From NCBI RefSeq assembly GCF_003086295.3, contig NC_092038.1:126197518-126261517 (forward strand): DNA of 64,000 nucleotides. Direction: 5' to 3'. The notes under the pieces were generated by a model, which worked only from the letters and a program-made list of their open reading frames with translations, had not been told where the DNA came from and did no database searches. The stretch comes from Arachis hypogaea. Lineage: Eukaryota > Streptophyta > Magnoliopsida > Fabales > Fabaceae. Shown here piece by piece: positions 1 to 11,580 of this stretch. Every line of letters begins with the position of its first letter. Position 1 is the first letter of the stretch. Made by a program: the position numbers and the translations under genes.

Positions 1-1
1 C

Positions 2-1034
2 GGAAATCATCTCGGAGCAAGATCACTAGCCAGAAAAGTAATCTGAGCTGGATTCTACTGGCCGACCTTGCAAAAAGATGCCACAGAATTTGTGAAAAAG
101 TGTCAACCGTGCCAGATGCATGCAAATTTCCACGTGGCTCCCCCAGAAGAGCTCATTAGTATCACTTCTCCATGGCCTTTTGCAAAATGGGGAATGGATT
201 TGTTAGGTCCTTTTCCCCAAGCGCCAGGACAAGTCAAATACTTGATCGTGGGAATAGATTACTTCACAAAATGGATAGAAGCAGAACCACTAGCCACTAT
301 CACCGCTCAAAGAAGTCGTAGGTTCCTCTACAAAAATATCATCACAAGGTATGGGATACCTCATTCCATTACTACGGATAATGGAACCCAATTCACCGAC
401 GCTACCTTCAGGAGCTTAGTGGCCAGTATGAAAATCAAACATCAGTTCACCTCGGTGGAACACCCACAGGCCAATGGGCAAGCCGAGGCAGCCAACAAAA
501 TCATACTGGCAGGACTAAAGAAGAGACTACAGGAAGCAAAGGGAGCTTGGGCTGAAGAGCTCCCTCAGGTGTTATGGGCTTATAGGACAACCCCCCCAAT
601 CCGCCACAGGAGAAACACCTTTCCGACTAGTCTATGGTATAGAAGCCATGATTCCAATAGAAATCAATGAGCAAAGCCCAAGGGTAATTCTCCACGACAA
701 AGTCGGAAATGTACGGGGACACAAAGAGGAGCTCGACTTGCTCCCCGAAGTCCGAGAAGATGCCCAGATAAGAGAAGCAGCATTGAAACAAAGGATGACT
801 ACCAGGTACAACAAGAAAGTCATTCGAAGAACATTTGCCTCGGATGACTTGGTCCTGATCAGGAACGACATTGGAGTCAACAAATCAGGAGAAGGAAAGC
901 TCGCCGCAAATTGGAAGGGACCATACAAGATCAAGGAAGTGTTAGGGAAAGGTTATTATAAAGTAACCGACCTGAACAGCATTGAGTTACCAAGATCGTG
1001 GCATGCTTGTAATATGAAAAGGTACTACAGTTAA
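2..1034 (+). pseudogene. Element A pol: integrase (zinc-binding end, catalytic core, C-terminal domain), broken
   Basis: This is the C-terminal part of the retrotransposon polyprotein, which joins element cDNA to host DNA. The HHCC finger ends with CQPCQ near base 108. The DDE core follows: the first Asp in GMDLLGPF, the second in TTDNGTQF, the Glu in NGQAEAANK. All three catalytic residues are present. Breaks: an in-frame TGA near base 47 in the finger region, and a frameshift near base 590 at a run of seven C, after which the protein continues in another frame from about 600 to the stop at 1034. The C-terminal part has the usual tail ending in a WHACNMKRYY motif. It matches the integrase of element B closely. 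The copy cannot make integrase unless the C-run shift is an assembly error. Confidence 0.88.
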
Positions 1035-1879
1035 AGCGAACTCTACTCCCTGATGTACTCTTTTCCCAACTTCATGATTTTTTCCCAAAAGGGTTTTTTC
1101 TGAAGAAGGGTTTTTAACGAGGCATCATAGTAGAGGCTAAGGGAAAATAGGCTATCAAGACCCTTAGTAGCAAGAAGGTACCTCCCCAATCAATAAAGAT
1201 CTTTTTCATTTACAATATCTCTTATAATATCCTTCTTTATTTTTTCTAAGTTTTTCTACGAAACGCGCCGACTTAAGCTCGACAAAACGTGAAAATCCCA
1301 TGAACCGACCTAAATGGTCGTCAGGATAAAACGACGAGGTACAAGCCGGCGTAAAGAGGTTGTATGAGTTGATCGTGAAAAACTCGGGAATAATCCGACT
1401 CTTAAGTCGAGATGAGAACCCGAGTAAAACGAGCTCGGAAACATTCCGAGTAGACGAAAAACGCATCACAAAAATAACCTAAGTCATAAAAACTCGCTAA
1501 AGCAAAGGTGAGTATAAAGGATAGCAAAAAGAGATTGAAAAACCTGAGAAAAGTTTAAAGGCTGCGTAAAAGCCCTTAAACGAAAAGGCTTGGAAAAACA
1601 AAGACAAGCCAATAGGAAAGGTTTTCAGAGAAAAGATCATAAAGGCGTTAAAATATTGAAAAGCATGCACGCATAAGATAACTTAAAACCCTTGTCCAAA
1701 AAAGGGCATCTATTTTGTTAATCTAAACCCTTATTCAAAAAGGGTACTCGCCGAAATATTTTGTTTGCGGCCTAAAAAGGCCAAGAGAAATTGTTCACAC
1801 GATCACCAAACAACATATAAATAAGTCTAAAAAAGGGGGACTCACAGGCCGAGCCCCCTTATAGCCATGAAAAATAAAA
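1035..1879. other. Element A non-coding spacer between integrase and antisense ORF
   Basis: There is no supported gene here. It corresponds to the hypervariable 3' untranslated region of Tat elements, which in element B holds a tandem repeat. I see only short repeated phrases such as AAAAAGGG, not a clear array. An AATAAA lies near 1190 on the plus strand, just past the pol stop. Confidence 0.6.
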
Positions 1880-3752
1880 TCATTTTTTCAGAGGAGTAGA
1901 CGAATCACCACCACCAGAGCCAGGAGGAGCGTCACCATGACCAGGAAGAGAAGATGAAGAGGAAGTCGGAGGGACAACTGAAGAGCTCGGAGCGTCTTCG
2001 GGACGAGGAGGGGACTCAATAATCCTCTGTCCCCGAGTCTTCAATTCTGACTCGGAAACAACCACGGGGACAGGAGGATCCACGATAGCACCATCAATAA
2101 CGACCTTATCAGGATGTAAAGGAGAAAGATCCAAGTCGGGAGCGATAAATCTAACTTGCTCCAGGAAAATTCTCCAAGACTCCTCAGCACCATTAGCAAT
2201 AGAGTCCTCCAACTCGGTGTACGCATTCCGAGAGTTCAGCAAATTCTTCCTCACAGACACAAGATCCTGAAATAAGCTCTGGTAACTATCCTGTGCTGTC
2301 TTCCTCAAGTTCGCCTCTATAGTACATTGGGCCCGCAGCTTGCTCTCCTTCTCCCGGAGGATATCTCTCTCCTCCCTCAATTTGGCTACCTCCTCCCTCA
2401 ACTCCCTCTCATGATCCTGGTAAGCAAGAAGTCTCCCCTCCAACTCCTCAACCTTCGAGGTTGCCCCCAAAGAGCTGAGGGGAGTCTTCTCAAAAATGTC
2501 CAAAAGTTTACCACAAACACCCGCCGCCCTAAAACTCTCCTCGGCCAGAGTGGTGAGGTGATTCCGAACAGAAACATCATCCATACTTATATAAGGATAG
2601 ATGTTCTTTCGGACGAATGCAAGAGCATCCGCCTTAACCCCACCATCCAAAGAAGAGCCAGACTCTGAAGTCTTGCGCTTCTTCTTCTCTGGCTCAGGAA
2701 GAAGTTGGGCAGAAGGGAGTGGCCGAGACAAGGTTGAAGAAGAAATTATAATGGGCTGAGAGGGAGTGCCCACATTCTTAGGAGGAGGAGGAGGAGGAGG
2801 AGGAGAGGTGATCGCTCTGGCACCACCGGACCTAGCCCGGGACTTTGCCTTAGCCTCCTGAACTCTTTGGTAAGACTCCTGGGCATTCTTCCTTGCCATA
2901 TCTACAAGAGAAACAACTAACAAAAGTTACAAGTCGGTAACACTCAAGTCGACAGAAACAAGTCGGAAATAGGAAAATGCATTTACTACCTAGTTGCGAC
3001 CGAACAAAGGTCGGCGCCCCCTGGAGGATTTTCCTAGTATCCAAGTATGGGGCCTTCCCCCACGCTTCTCGGAAAAACCCCACAATGGCCGCCTCCACCT
3101 CGTCCAGGTCATCTAGACCATACTTTTCACAAGGGGAGGCCTCCAGCCAATAAAGGGGAAAGCGAGGGGAAAAATGCTCATCCAGGAAAAAGGGGTGGTG
3201 ACCCTCTACAGCTTGCACTTTGAAAAAATAGTTTTTGAAGTCGTGGAAGGATTCGTCAAAAAGGGTGAAAATCCTCCGACCTTGTATGGCTCGGAAGGAT
3301 ACCCATTGCTGTTTGTTGTTTAGCCCACTAAAGGGTTTAGTCATATGAAAAAGAAAGAAGAAAATCCTCAAAGAAGTCGGGAAGTCCAAAGCGTGACTAA
3401 CAAACTGATAAATCTTCAGAAAACCCCAAGAATTGGGGTGAAGTTGAGTAGGGGCAACTCGACAGTGGTGTAAAACAGATATTTCGAAATTCGAGAAAGG
3501 AAGAAAAACACCCAAGCGGGTGATCATACATTCATACATAAAGAAAAAATGAGGGGCCGCCTCATTAACTCTCCCAAAACAAACCCGGTCTTCCGGACCC
3601 GGGGTTATCAACTCATATTTTGGCTCGTCCTCCTCCGAAGTACAGAGCCTATGATGAGTACGAAGATGAGTGATAAACTCAGCATCGACCAGGGGTTCCT
3701 CCCCAAGGACCGTGACATCAACCCACTGAGAAAGAATATCTACAGAAGCCAT
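1880..3752 (-). CDS. Element A antisense extra ORF (aORF), spliced, intact, 594 residues
   Basis: The gene lies on the strand opposite to pol. Exon 1 runs from the ATG at 3752 down to 2990 and exon 2 from 2901 to the stop at 1880. The intron (2989-2902, 88 nt) has GT and AG ends with a TTCTCTTGTAG acceptor. Exons sum to 1785 nt, exactly 595 codons, and the junction is phase 1. The N-terminal half carries a domain with the phrase HPNSWGFLKIYQ, which I recognise as the plant 'putative gypsy type transposon' family (PF04195-like). The C-terminal half has an eight-proline run, a long charged coiled coil (about residues 400-460) and a Ser/Pro/Gly tail. Element B has a degenerate homologue with the intron at the same place. 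Antisense extra ORFs are known in Tat-lineage elements; their function is not. Two uninterrupted exons over 1.8 kb suggest recent selection or youth. Confidence 0.8.
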
Positions 3753-4045
3753 TTTTTCTTTATATAATGAAAGGTGACAGAAACCTACAAAAGGAAAAAA
3801 GAAAAGGAAAATAAAAAAACACGGTCCCTAAAGAGGAGAGATACGAAGCCAGAATCTACAGACCAACCTATCCACCCACAAAACAAACACATGCAAACAA
3901 TGATGTAAAAGAAGTAAAACCAACCTTGATCCAAAAAGTGAAGGTTGGAAAGAGCGGAAATCTTCGAGCACAAGAATACAGCACGAGCAAGGAAAGAGGA
4001 AGTTTGAAAGATTGCAGAAACGGAAAAATGAAAGAGAGGGAAAGC

Positions 4046-4052
4046 ATTTATA
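4046..4052 (-). promoter_or_regulatory. Candidate TATA box of the element A antisense ORF
   Basis: On the minus strand the sequence reads GTTTATAAATGC, about 295 bases upstream of the aORF ATG and outside the LTR. Between it and the ATG there is a possible 5' untranslated intron: a donor near 3924 (AAG before GTTGGT) and an acceptor near 3790 (pyrimidine tract then TTTTGTAG). This suggests the antisense ORF has its own promoter. Inference only. Confidence 0.4.
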
Positions 4053-4294
4053 AACATGCTAAGGGGCATAATGGTAAAAGCGGAGCAGTCATTAATGAGA
4101 TTGCACCATTACCACAGCCCTCAATGCTTCCCCAACGGACACCACGCTTGAATTGACGTAACTGTCAGAAACAAAAGGTCGCGAAAATCACGTCGGTTTA
4201 TAAGACCCATGTTTCTCCAGATAAGTCGGCTACGAACCCGAGTTAAATACTTGAACCCAAGCTCTAAAGAGACTTTGGGCTCAAGTAGGGGCAC

Positions 4295-4822
4295 TGTTCA
4301 TACCCTGGCCCAATGTCAAAGGCCCAGGGCCAAATAAAAGGCCTAATCTAAAGGATTAAGCCTAGCTAAGTACCGACCTTCAAGTAAGAAGTCGGTATCA
4401 GCTACGACTTGCTCTAAAGAAGTCGGACTTGAGATTAACCGGCAGATAAACACTCATTCAAATGAGTAACCGCCCCTAAAATCTCTCTAACCGCTTCATA
4501 AAGCCATATTTTAACCTCCCCAAGATAATGGGACGGTTAACACCCTAAAGATACGGCACTACTCCAACGGTGGTTATTGGCTCACCACTATAAATACACT
4601 GACACCCCTCAGGTATCTCTAAGCCCAATACTCTCTAGACCTGCTCACACTCTTGCTAACTTAGGCATCGGAGTGTCTTTGCAGGTACCACCCCCCATTC
4701 CTTCGCTCACACTAGTCGGAAGGAGGCTCCAGTGCGCGATCCAGTTCGGAGACTACCAACCGCAAGTGACTGGGCCAACGAACGTCATCTATCCTACTAA
4801 TCTCCGGTTACCCACCGTAACA
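4295..4822 (+). repeat. Element A 3' LTR (528 bp)
   Basis: It starts TGTTCATACCCTGG directly after a G-rich tract (GTAGGGGCAC, the likely polypurine tract) and ends GTTACCCACCGTAACA. The terminal phrases match those of element B's LTRs read on its own strand. A TATA box, TATAAATA, lies at 4589-4596, and R would begin shortly after it. Confidence 0.85.
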
Positions 4823-4858
<36 letters not shown>

Positions 4859-4859
4859 T
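4823..4859. repeat. (ATT)n microsatellite
   Basis: An uninterrupted run of about 12 ATT units begins at the first base after the LTR end of element A. Either the element inserted into an existing ATT tract or the tract grew from the target duplication. Confidence 0.95.
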
Positions 4860-7198
4860 GGAGTTTATTATGATACTAATCAGTTTAGCTTATTAACATA
4901 AATTATAGTATGGCATCATAAAAATAATTCACACAAATTATTTTATCTACAAGATTCCGATCCAGAAACTTGCTTAACGTTATGAATTATTTCAACTAAT
5001 CATGTAGTAATATCATCGATTTTATTTATTCATCTACCTGTTTATTGTCGTTGTCTTATACATATGGAACTGCAGTCTTAATAATAATTAAAGGCGGCTA
5101 ACTTTTGGGGTCTTTATTATGTTGTACTCATCTTAAATATAATTTTGATTCTTATTAAAGAAAATGAGTGTAAATATTTTGCGTCAATAAATTTATGATA
5201 ATTTCAAACGATTTTTTTTCCTTTTAATATAGTCTAATTTGTAGACTTTTCCAATATTTATTAGTATCAGATATTGTATTGTATAAGGATTAAAAATGCA
5301 ATGTTAAAAAATATATATTATAACTACTAAACCTAACATATTAAATACATATTATCATTATTAAGAATGATGCATAATTAGTGGGTCAATTCTTATAATA
5401 TTGCATCATTGTCAGTGGAGTAGTTGAAGCCAAGTCACGTCGATAATCAGTCACTGATAATTTCGTACAAAGTAATGCTAATGATTTTTTTAATAACATA
5501 AATAATTAATGTTTAATTTATTAGGTATATAAATAATTATTTTATTATTAAAATTTAAATAAATAATTTAAAAATATAATATATTTTTATTTTATTAAAT
5601 CTATTATTCACATTATTCACAAAAATCATTATCTACCTATATTTTTCATTTACTATAAAACCTAGTTTATAATGTTTATCTTATAATTATTATATACATT
5701 TCTTTAATATCCCAACATTGAACCAATTATATAGGATCGCAAAATAAGGTTGTTTCTGCATTATTTCTGGTTCAGATTCCCTACATTTGCCTAATATAAC
5801 ACAACGAAAAAGGTTAGGTGCTGTTAGGGACCAACATTTTTTACCATCATTATAAAAGTCTCGTAAAGTTAATATAGCAGGGATAAGAAAGGAAAACTAG
5901 AAATTAACACCAATATATATCCTACTTTAATTTTGATATGTGATTAAAGCTATATTTAATATTGTCTTTACCAAATCAAATATGTTCCTCATCACAATAT
6001 ATAAATAATAAATGTTCTAATCTCAAGTCTCAACACATATATTTATAGTTCTAATAATTAATTAAAAGTAATTAATGATATAGTTTTCTAACAAAATTTC
6101 AACCGTGCTTATTATCGAGTATTTTTAAATATATTCATTCAAATATTATATTTTCATATATTTTTAGGTTTTGTAATCTGGATGTGTTTCTAACGTTTAA
6201 TACACTCTTTGATTATTAATGGAAGTAATTATGTGTGTCTGCTGAACTGAAGTCATTCTTTTCTTTTTGGGATGGTAATCATGGATACGTATGTGGATGG
6301 TGAATAATATTCTGATACTTTAGACTCTTTATTTTCGGTCAAAACCTAAACAGTAATTCCTAACAGAAAATGTTAACATTCTTCTTTGTTTTCTAACGTG
6401 AAAGTCCAAAGGCAGACACCAACTTTGATTATATTATATTATATTTGATAGTTGATTTGTGTATAAAATTATTCGATGTGCATGTGGAGCTAGAATTAAA
6501 TAATAGAGTTCAACCTTAGCTTTCAATTTTAAATTTCATGTTTGATATGTAATTACAACCTAGGATTATTTTTAAGAAATTATATATACTTGATTATAGC
6601 CTATAGCTAGTCTAGTGTCTCTTCTGTTTCTTGCAATATATATTAACTTGCTTCATCATATATATCATACTTGTTTACATGAAATTGAACCTCAAAAACT
6701 TATATTCAACTCAAATAATTTGAATGAAAATGATAAAAAAATAAATGGATCAAATACTATTTATTACATTGCTTGAATTATTGTTATTCACTTATTTGTA
6801 CAAATGAAAAATCTGTCATAAAATTATTGTTTTTCAATATATAAGTGTAGGAAGAAGCTAAGCTTGATTCTTAATCTGATTGGCATGCCATGCATATCAT
6901 TACTCATTGCAATGCAAGATTTGATAGTAAGAATTATGTTGAGGCTAAAAGAAGCAAAGCAACGTTGAATGGACCCACAATTGCATAAGCAAAGCTAGAA
7001 AAGCTAATGGCTTTTGTTCCACGAATGCCATGTCCCCTTATGTATTAGAGTATATTGCTTGCTTGGAAGGAAATTAAAATATTAAAAAAAAGAAAACACC
7101 AAAGTCTTCTCTCTAAAATAGATAGATGCTTCTTGTTTTGTTTCTTTCTTTTCCTATTTACCCTACTTTAATTTGTGAAAAAAAAAATATATTTTGGT
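4860..7198. other. AT-rich intergenic sequence, no gene seen
   Basis: Both strands are full of stops and no coding family is recognised. Around 5480-5625 a block opens with AATGATTTTTT and closes with AAAAATCATT, a possible small inverted-repeat element, too weak to call. Confidence 0.6.
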
Positions 7199-7370
7199 TT
7201 CCCACGGTATCCCCCAACCCGACAAGTTAAGGACTAATCCGTCGCAGATCTGAGCTCCATTTAAAGGTCTGTCGCTGGCCAATAAATTACTGTATGAAAA
7301 AGGCAGTATTCAAACCCTTAATACTTACTTAAGCGGACAAATGAGCTGACCACTCGACTAATTCAGATTG

Positions 7371-7372
<2 letters not shown>
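7199..7372 (-). mobile_element. tRNA-derived SINE-like element, copy 1
   Basis: Read on the minus strand it starts near AGTCGAGTGGTCAGCTCA (A-box-like), has GGGTTTGAATACTGCC (B-box-like, GGTTCRANYCC) about 35 bases on, and ends GGGGGATACCGTGGGAAACC followed by an A/T-rich tail. A second, more degraded copy in plus orientation lies at 51720-51890. The pol III box layout, length near 170 and short tail fit a legume tRNA-type SINE. I found no clean target duplication; the 5' side abuts an AT microsatellite. Confidence 0.6.

Positions 7373-7426
<54 letters not shown>
7373..7426. repeat. (AT)n microsatellite
   Basis: About 27 uninterrupted TA units lie next to the 5' end of SINE copy 1. Confidence 0.97.
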
Positions 7427-7429
<3 letters not shown>

Positions 7430-8089
7430 GATGGACCACTGAACATTCTACTCCGCAATCATAGCTCTTAAATGAGTTTGTGGTGGGTTCTTTTTATTAT
7501 TGGCCTTCAAGGGAATAGCATTATATTATAGAAGCTTTTTCTCATCATGTTCCCACGGTTCACATACACCCTTATAGATCTCACACACATATGATACACC
7601 GCTATGTAGTTTAATTTTCTTTCAATTTCAGGTTTCTTGTTTGAGGCCTACGTATATTATAGGCTTGTGTTGTTCTCATAGGATATTAACATTTAGCTGG
7701 CATTGAAAAGGTTTATGGGTAGTTACATAACATCAAATGTATCATTGGAAAGTATGACCTACCACTTTTGTTATGCCATGCCCGTCTTTAAAAAACATTA
7801 TTAAGAAAATTGAGTGACCCAGCAACCTTCAACTTCCCCTCCTCTCCCGGCGGAAAAAAAAATGAAAAAAAAATCATATATGTTTCACACTGGCATGGTT
7901 TTTTTTTTTTCGTTAAAAATATTATTTGTACACCAAAAAATTATTCACTAAAATTAGTTATTAATATTTTTGTGTATAAATATATATATGATTTAATTTA
8001 TTTTTAACATGCATTTATATCCCAACATCTATTTTATACTAATAACTGATTTTGATAATTAATTTTAATTAGTGTATACTTAGCATATG
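7427..8089. other. AT-rich intergenic sequence, no gene seen
   Basis: The only sizeable open frame (7810-8007) is homopolymer-rich and unlike any family. Around 7930-8085 the sequence opens GTACACCAAA and closes TAGTGTATAC, a weak hint of a small MITE. Confidence 0.55.
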
Positions 8090-9222
8090 TTGTGATAAGA
8101 TCAAAATAGTCAAGATCGATGCCCATTAATATGGGCTGATGGTTTTATTCTCAATACTTAATTTCTCAAGACAAACCAAATTAATGAAGTTGAAAAATAT
8201 AAAACTTCTTTGCCTATAAATAGAGAAGCAACCGAGAAACGCTATACATACCAATAAACAAATCAAAACAAATCAATTCTCTCTCTTTCTTTATGTTGCA
8301 ATTTTACCAAATATTTTTCTTTGTTATATATATATATATATTACAGCATATAATATTAGTAAATACATATATGAATTATTATTATTGAGCTAATTATATT
8401 AATATTAGAGTCTTCTATTTACACATCTTTATTTTATATTTGGTATATTTTTATTTATTTCACAACACGTTATTAGCACTAGACTCTGATCAAATTTTAG
8501 GAAGACTCAGGTAATAAATTTTTATTATGTCGAAACTCTTTCATCTTGAATTTAATGCTCTTGATATATCTAGAAACAACTATTTATCATGGATACTAGC
8601 TAGATGTTGAAATCCATCTTGATTCAATGGATCTTGGAGAAACCATTAAGGTTGAAAATAATGCATCCTAAAAGGATAAAGTTAAAGCCATGATTTTTCT
8701 TCGTCGTCATCTTGACGGAAGATTGAAAAATAAATACCTCACATTAAAAGATCCTGTAGATCTGTGGAAAGATCTTGAAAAAAGGTACAATCATCAAAAG
8801 ATGGTGATACTTCCTCAAGCCCGATATGAATGGACGCACTTGCGTCTACAGGATTTTAAATCCATAAATGAATATAATTCTGTAATGTTTCGAATCACCT
8901 CACGAATGAAATTATGTGGGGAAAAGATATCTGATAATGATATATTAGAGAAAACTTTCTCGATCTTCTATGCCTCGAATGTACTCCTGCAGCAGCAGTA
9001 TTGAGAAAAAAATTTTAAAAAATATTTTGAGTTAATTTATTACCTTCTTTATTAAACAAATCAATTCTCTCTTTTTTTTTATGACGTTGCAATTTTGTCA
9101 AATACTTCTCCTTTATATATATATATTACAACATATAATATTAGTAAATATATATATGAATTATTATTATTAAATTAATTATATTAATATTAGAATTTTT
9201 TATTTACACATCTTTATTTTGG
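8090..9222 (+). mobile_element. Deletion derivative of a Ty1/copia-type retrotransposon
   Basis: A direct repeat flanks a gag remnant. The first copy (about 8090-8466) starts TGTTGTGATAAG, contains a good TATA box (GCCTATAAATAGAG near 8213) and ends near TTTCACAACA. The second copy (about 9050-9222) repeats only the central part, from CAATTCTCTC to CACATCTTTATTTT. Internal length is about 580 bases, so nearly all of pol is gone. Exact ends and target duplication were not resolved. Confidence 0.65.
8527..9056 (+). pseudogene. Ty1/copia gag fragment
   Basis: The Gag shell would package element RNA. The reading starts MSKLFHLEFNALDIS at 8527, shifts frame near 8605, has a stop near 8670, then is open at 8690-9004. 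Phrases such as LKDPVDLWKDLEKRYNHQK, LRLQDFKSINEYNS and LEKTFSIFYASNVLLQQQY are typical of a plant copia Gag (UBN2-like family). A TGA at 9002 interrupts it and the homology fades into the second LTR. No zinc knuckle or pol follows, so it is a dead fragment. Confidence 0.75.
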
Positions 9223-10976
9223 GTGTGTGAGTTGAGCGAATTATTCTTTTATTGGAATTTGACTCAAATAAGAATTAAGCCGTTCAAAATTCATATATTA
9301 AACAGCATTTACAAGACTAATAGACCTTAAAACATATTAAATTAACAAATGATATTTAATTTATGGGTGAAGATGGAAAATGATTTATAGATAGATAGAT
9401 GGTGCCTAATAATCTTGATGCTATATAGTACACAATAATTATATAATTATGAACCAGAAATTTAGATTTTCAAATTTCAATTTTTTCTCTCTCTTTTTTT
9501 TTTGGTTATGTAAGTTTATAATTCCGACAAGAAGAATTGTTGTTTTTTTACAATCTTGATTATTAGCTATGGTTAATAATTAATTGATTAATTATTAATC
9601 AATTATAATCAAATTGGTGATGTGCTTAATTAGAGAATATATTTGATTTGAATCGTTTAGGTATATATTGACAACAGTGTTGAATGTGATGTCTATGCTT
9701 GCTCCATTTATGTGTAGGTGTTAATAATTAGTTCATGCCATCAAACACTTATTGTTTTAATTTGTGTTTATGTGAATTTTTTGCTTTGTTATTTTATATT
9801 TTTGGCAATGAAATGAATAAAAGAATAACACTGTTTGCAATTAAAATGAGACTTAGAACATTGTCAAAATTTGGATGGCCACAAAATGGATGGTTATTTT
9901 TATCAGTTTTTTAATGATTGGTTTTCATCGTAGCTCTTATACAATTTTTATTTAGTTAATAGCTTGCTTGAATCATGTGATGTTTGAAGGGTATCTTGTT
10001 TTTTTAGTACGTAAATGTATATATGATGTATATAATGGGCTCTAGACTCGAATATCCATTCCTGAGTTGACATGAAAGGGATGATTATTATGTATCTGAA
10101 TGTTTATTTTATTATGTATGGTTCACTCATTCAAAAAGTAGATGTTTATTTTACTTATAGTATTGATCTTTTGCTTGATTTGTTGAATTCTGCATACATG
10201 CTCCACTAGTTTCTTTTGTTATGTGGTTTCGGAGTAATAGAAAAAATTAGATAGACTTAGTTTATGTTTTCTTGAATTGAGGTTGGGTTTGAGTTAGGCT
10301 ATTTAAACATGGTATACGGATAAAATTTTAGTTAACTTGTTAGATATTTATTATTAACTAAAGTGGATGTTTATTTTACTATGTATACAATGTTCATTTT
10401 ATTCTATATTGGAATTGAGTTTCACTCTATTCTATTGGTTATAGTGAAAGCAATCATTTAATTAATCATTTAGTTATGCTTTTTTGAGGTTAAGATTTTT
10501 TCCATAGATTGTTGATTATCTTCTAAAGCTTGGGGTTAATGAGTTCTTGTTACGCACTAGTAATTGATATGCCTGAAAATTGAGCTGTGTTCCTATTTTC
10601 CAATGCACATCGGCTATCAAGTTACAAAATTGAAGAGAAAGGAAGAGAAAGAAGGATCACATGTACAATCTCTAGCAGTCAAAATGTTGGAGAAAGATTA
10701 CAAGTAGAGAGCTCCTGATAAATTTCCTGAAGAGCTTAATACTATCATCATGATACAGCATTTTTTGAAGATTCTTGTTATTCTAACATACACTTTTAAA
10801 TATTAATAACTAACTGCTGGCTTTTTAGTATTTCTCTAAACTATAAATTACATATCTTGTGCAAATGTTATATAATAATTTTTTTATTTCAAATTAAGAC
10901 TTTATTTGTTTTTCAAGTAAATATTAATGTTTACAAAAATCATATTTTAATCTCTAATGCTCAAACCATAAAACAA
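9223..10976. other. Intergenic sequence, no gene seen
   Basis: No open frame of interest. Near 10130 and 10370 the phrase GTGGATGTTTATTTTACT or a variant occurs on the plus strand. Its reverse complement is part of the duplicated block at 10977-11440, so the two areas form loose inverted repeats, possibly the arms of a decayed DNA transposon. Confidence 0.5.
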
Positions 10977-11440
10977 AAGAAACATACGGAGCATGCGCAT
11001 GCAAAAATCAGAAAATTAAATAAAAGATAAACGGTAAACCCAAAATAAACATCCACTTTAGAAAGAAAGGAACAATCCGCATACACAGTAAAATGAACAT
11101 CCACATTAGTTGATAAGAAACAACTAAAAAATTGACCAAAAATACCACTCGTGCATCATGTTTAAATGGCGTAGCTAAAACCCAACTTGAATTCAATCAA
11201 ATTAGTCTAAATCTAATTCAACCCACATAATAAAAAAATTTGTGGGGCATGTGCAAACAAAATCCAAAAAATCAAGTAAAAGACAAATAGTATACCCAAA
11301 ATAACCATCCATTTTAGAATGCAAAGAATCATCCGCAATTATAGTAAAATGAACATTCGATCTAGTTTAAATGGCCAAAGAAAAATACAATTTAGTATTT
11401 GTTTTACAAACCTAAATGCCACGTATACTATCTAACTCAT
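10977..11440. repeat. Two-copy direct repeat, about 260-bp period
   Basis: Copy 1 starts about 10985 (GGAGCATGCGCATGC) and copy 2 about 11243 (GGGGCATGTGCAAAC). Both go on through CCCAAAATAAACATCCA or CCCAAAATAACCATCCA and TAGTAAAATGAACAT-type phrases. The copies are clearly diverged. No coding content. Possibly the terminal part of a decayed MULE-like transposon. Confidence 0.6.
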
Positions 11441-11580
11441 TCGCTCAGTGAACAAACCATATTACTCCACATAGCATTATAATTCTTAACTCACAACGAG
11501 GCCTGCTTCAAGCAACCCAAAAATATATATAAAAACCTTATTTCAGTAACAAATAAATGCCAATGCCACATAATTAAAAG

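Larger units (their letters stand above)
1..4822 (+). mobile_element. Element A: Ty3/gypsy Tat-lineage LTR retrotransposon, 3' part
   Basis: The 5' part lies outside the window. What remains, in order, is the end of the pol polyprotein (integrase) on the plus strand, a non-coding stretch, a long spliced ORF on the opposite strand, and a 3' LTR. Element B further along has the same layout in the opposite orientation, and its pol carries a second RNase H after the gypsy RNase H, a Tat-lineage mark. The LTR begins TGTTCATACC, ends GTAACA and abuts an ATT microsatellite. The 5' target duplication cannot be checked because the left end is missing. Confidence 0.88.

Noticed and set aside
4577..4873. 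Plus-strand open frame of 98 residues
   Set aside because: It lies in the element A LTR and ends in a run of Ile from the ATT microsatellite.
5480..5625. Small MITE with AATGATTTTTT/AAAAATCATT ends
   Set aside because: The ends are low-complexity AT sequence and no target duplication was found.
10560..10760. Coding fragment around GAGAAAGAAGGATCACATG
   Set aside because: Purine-rich with stops in all frames; no family recognised.
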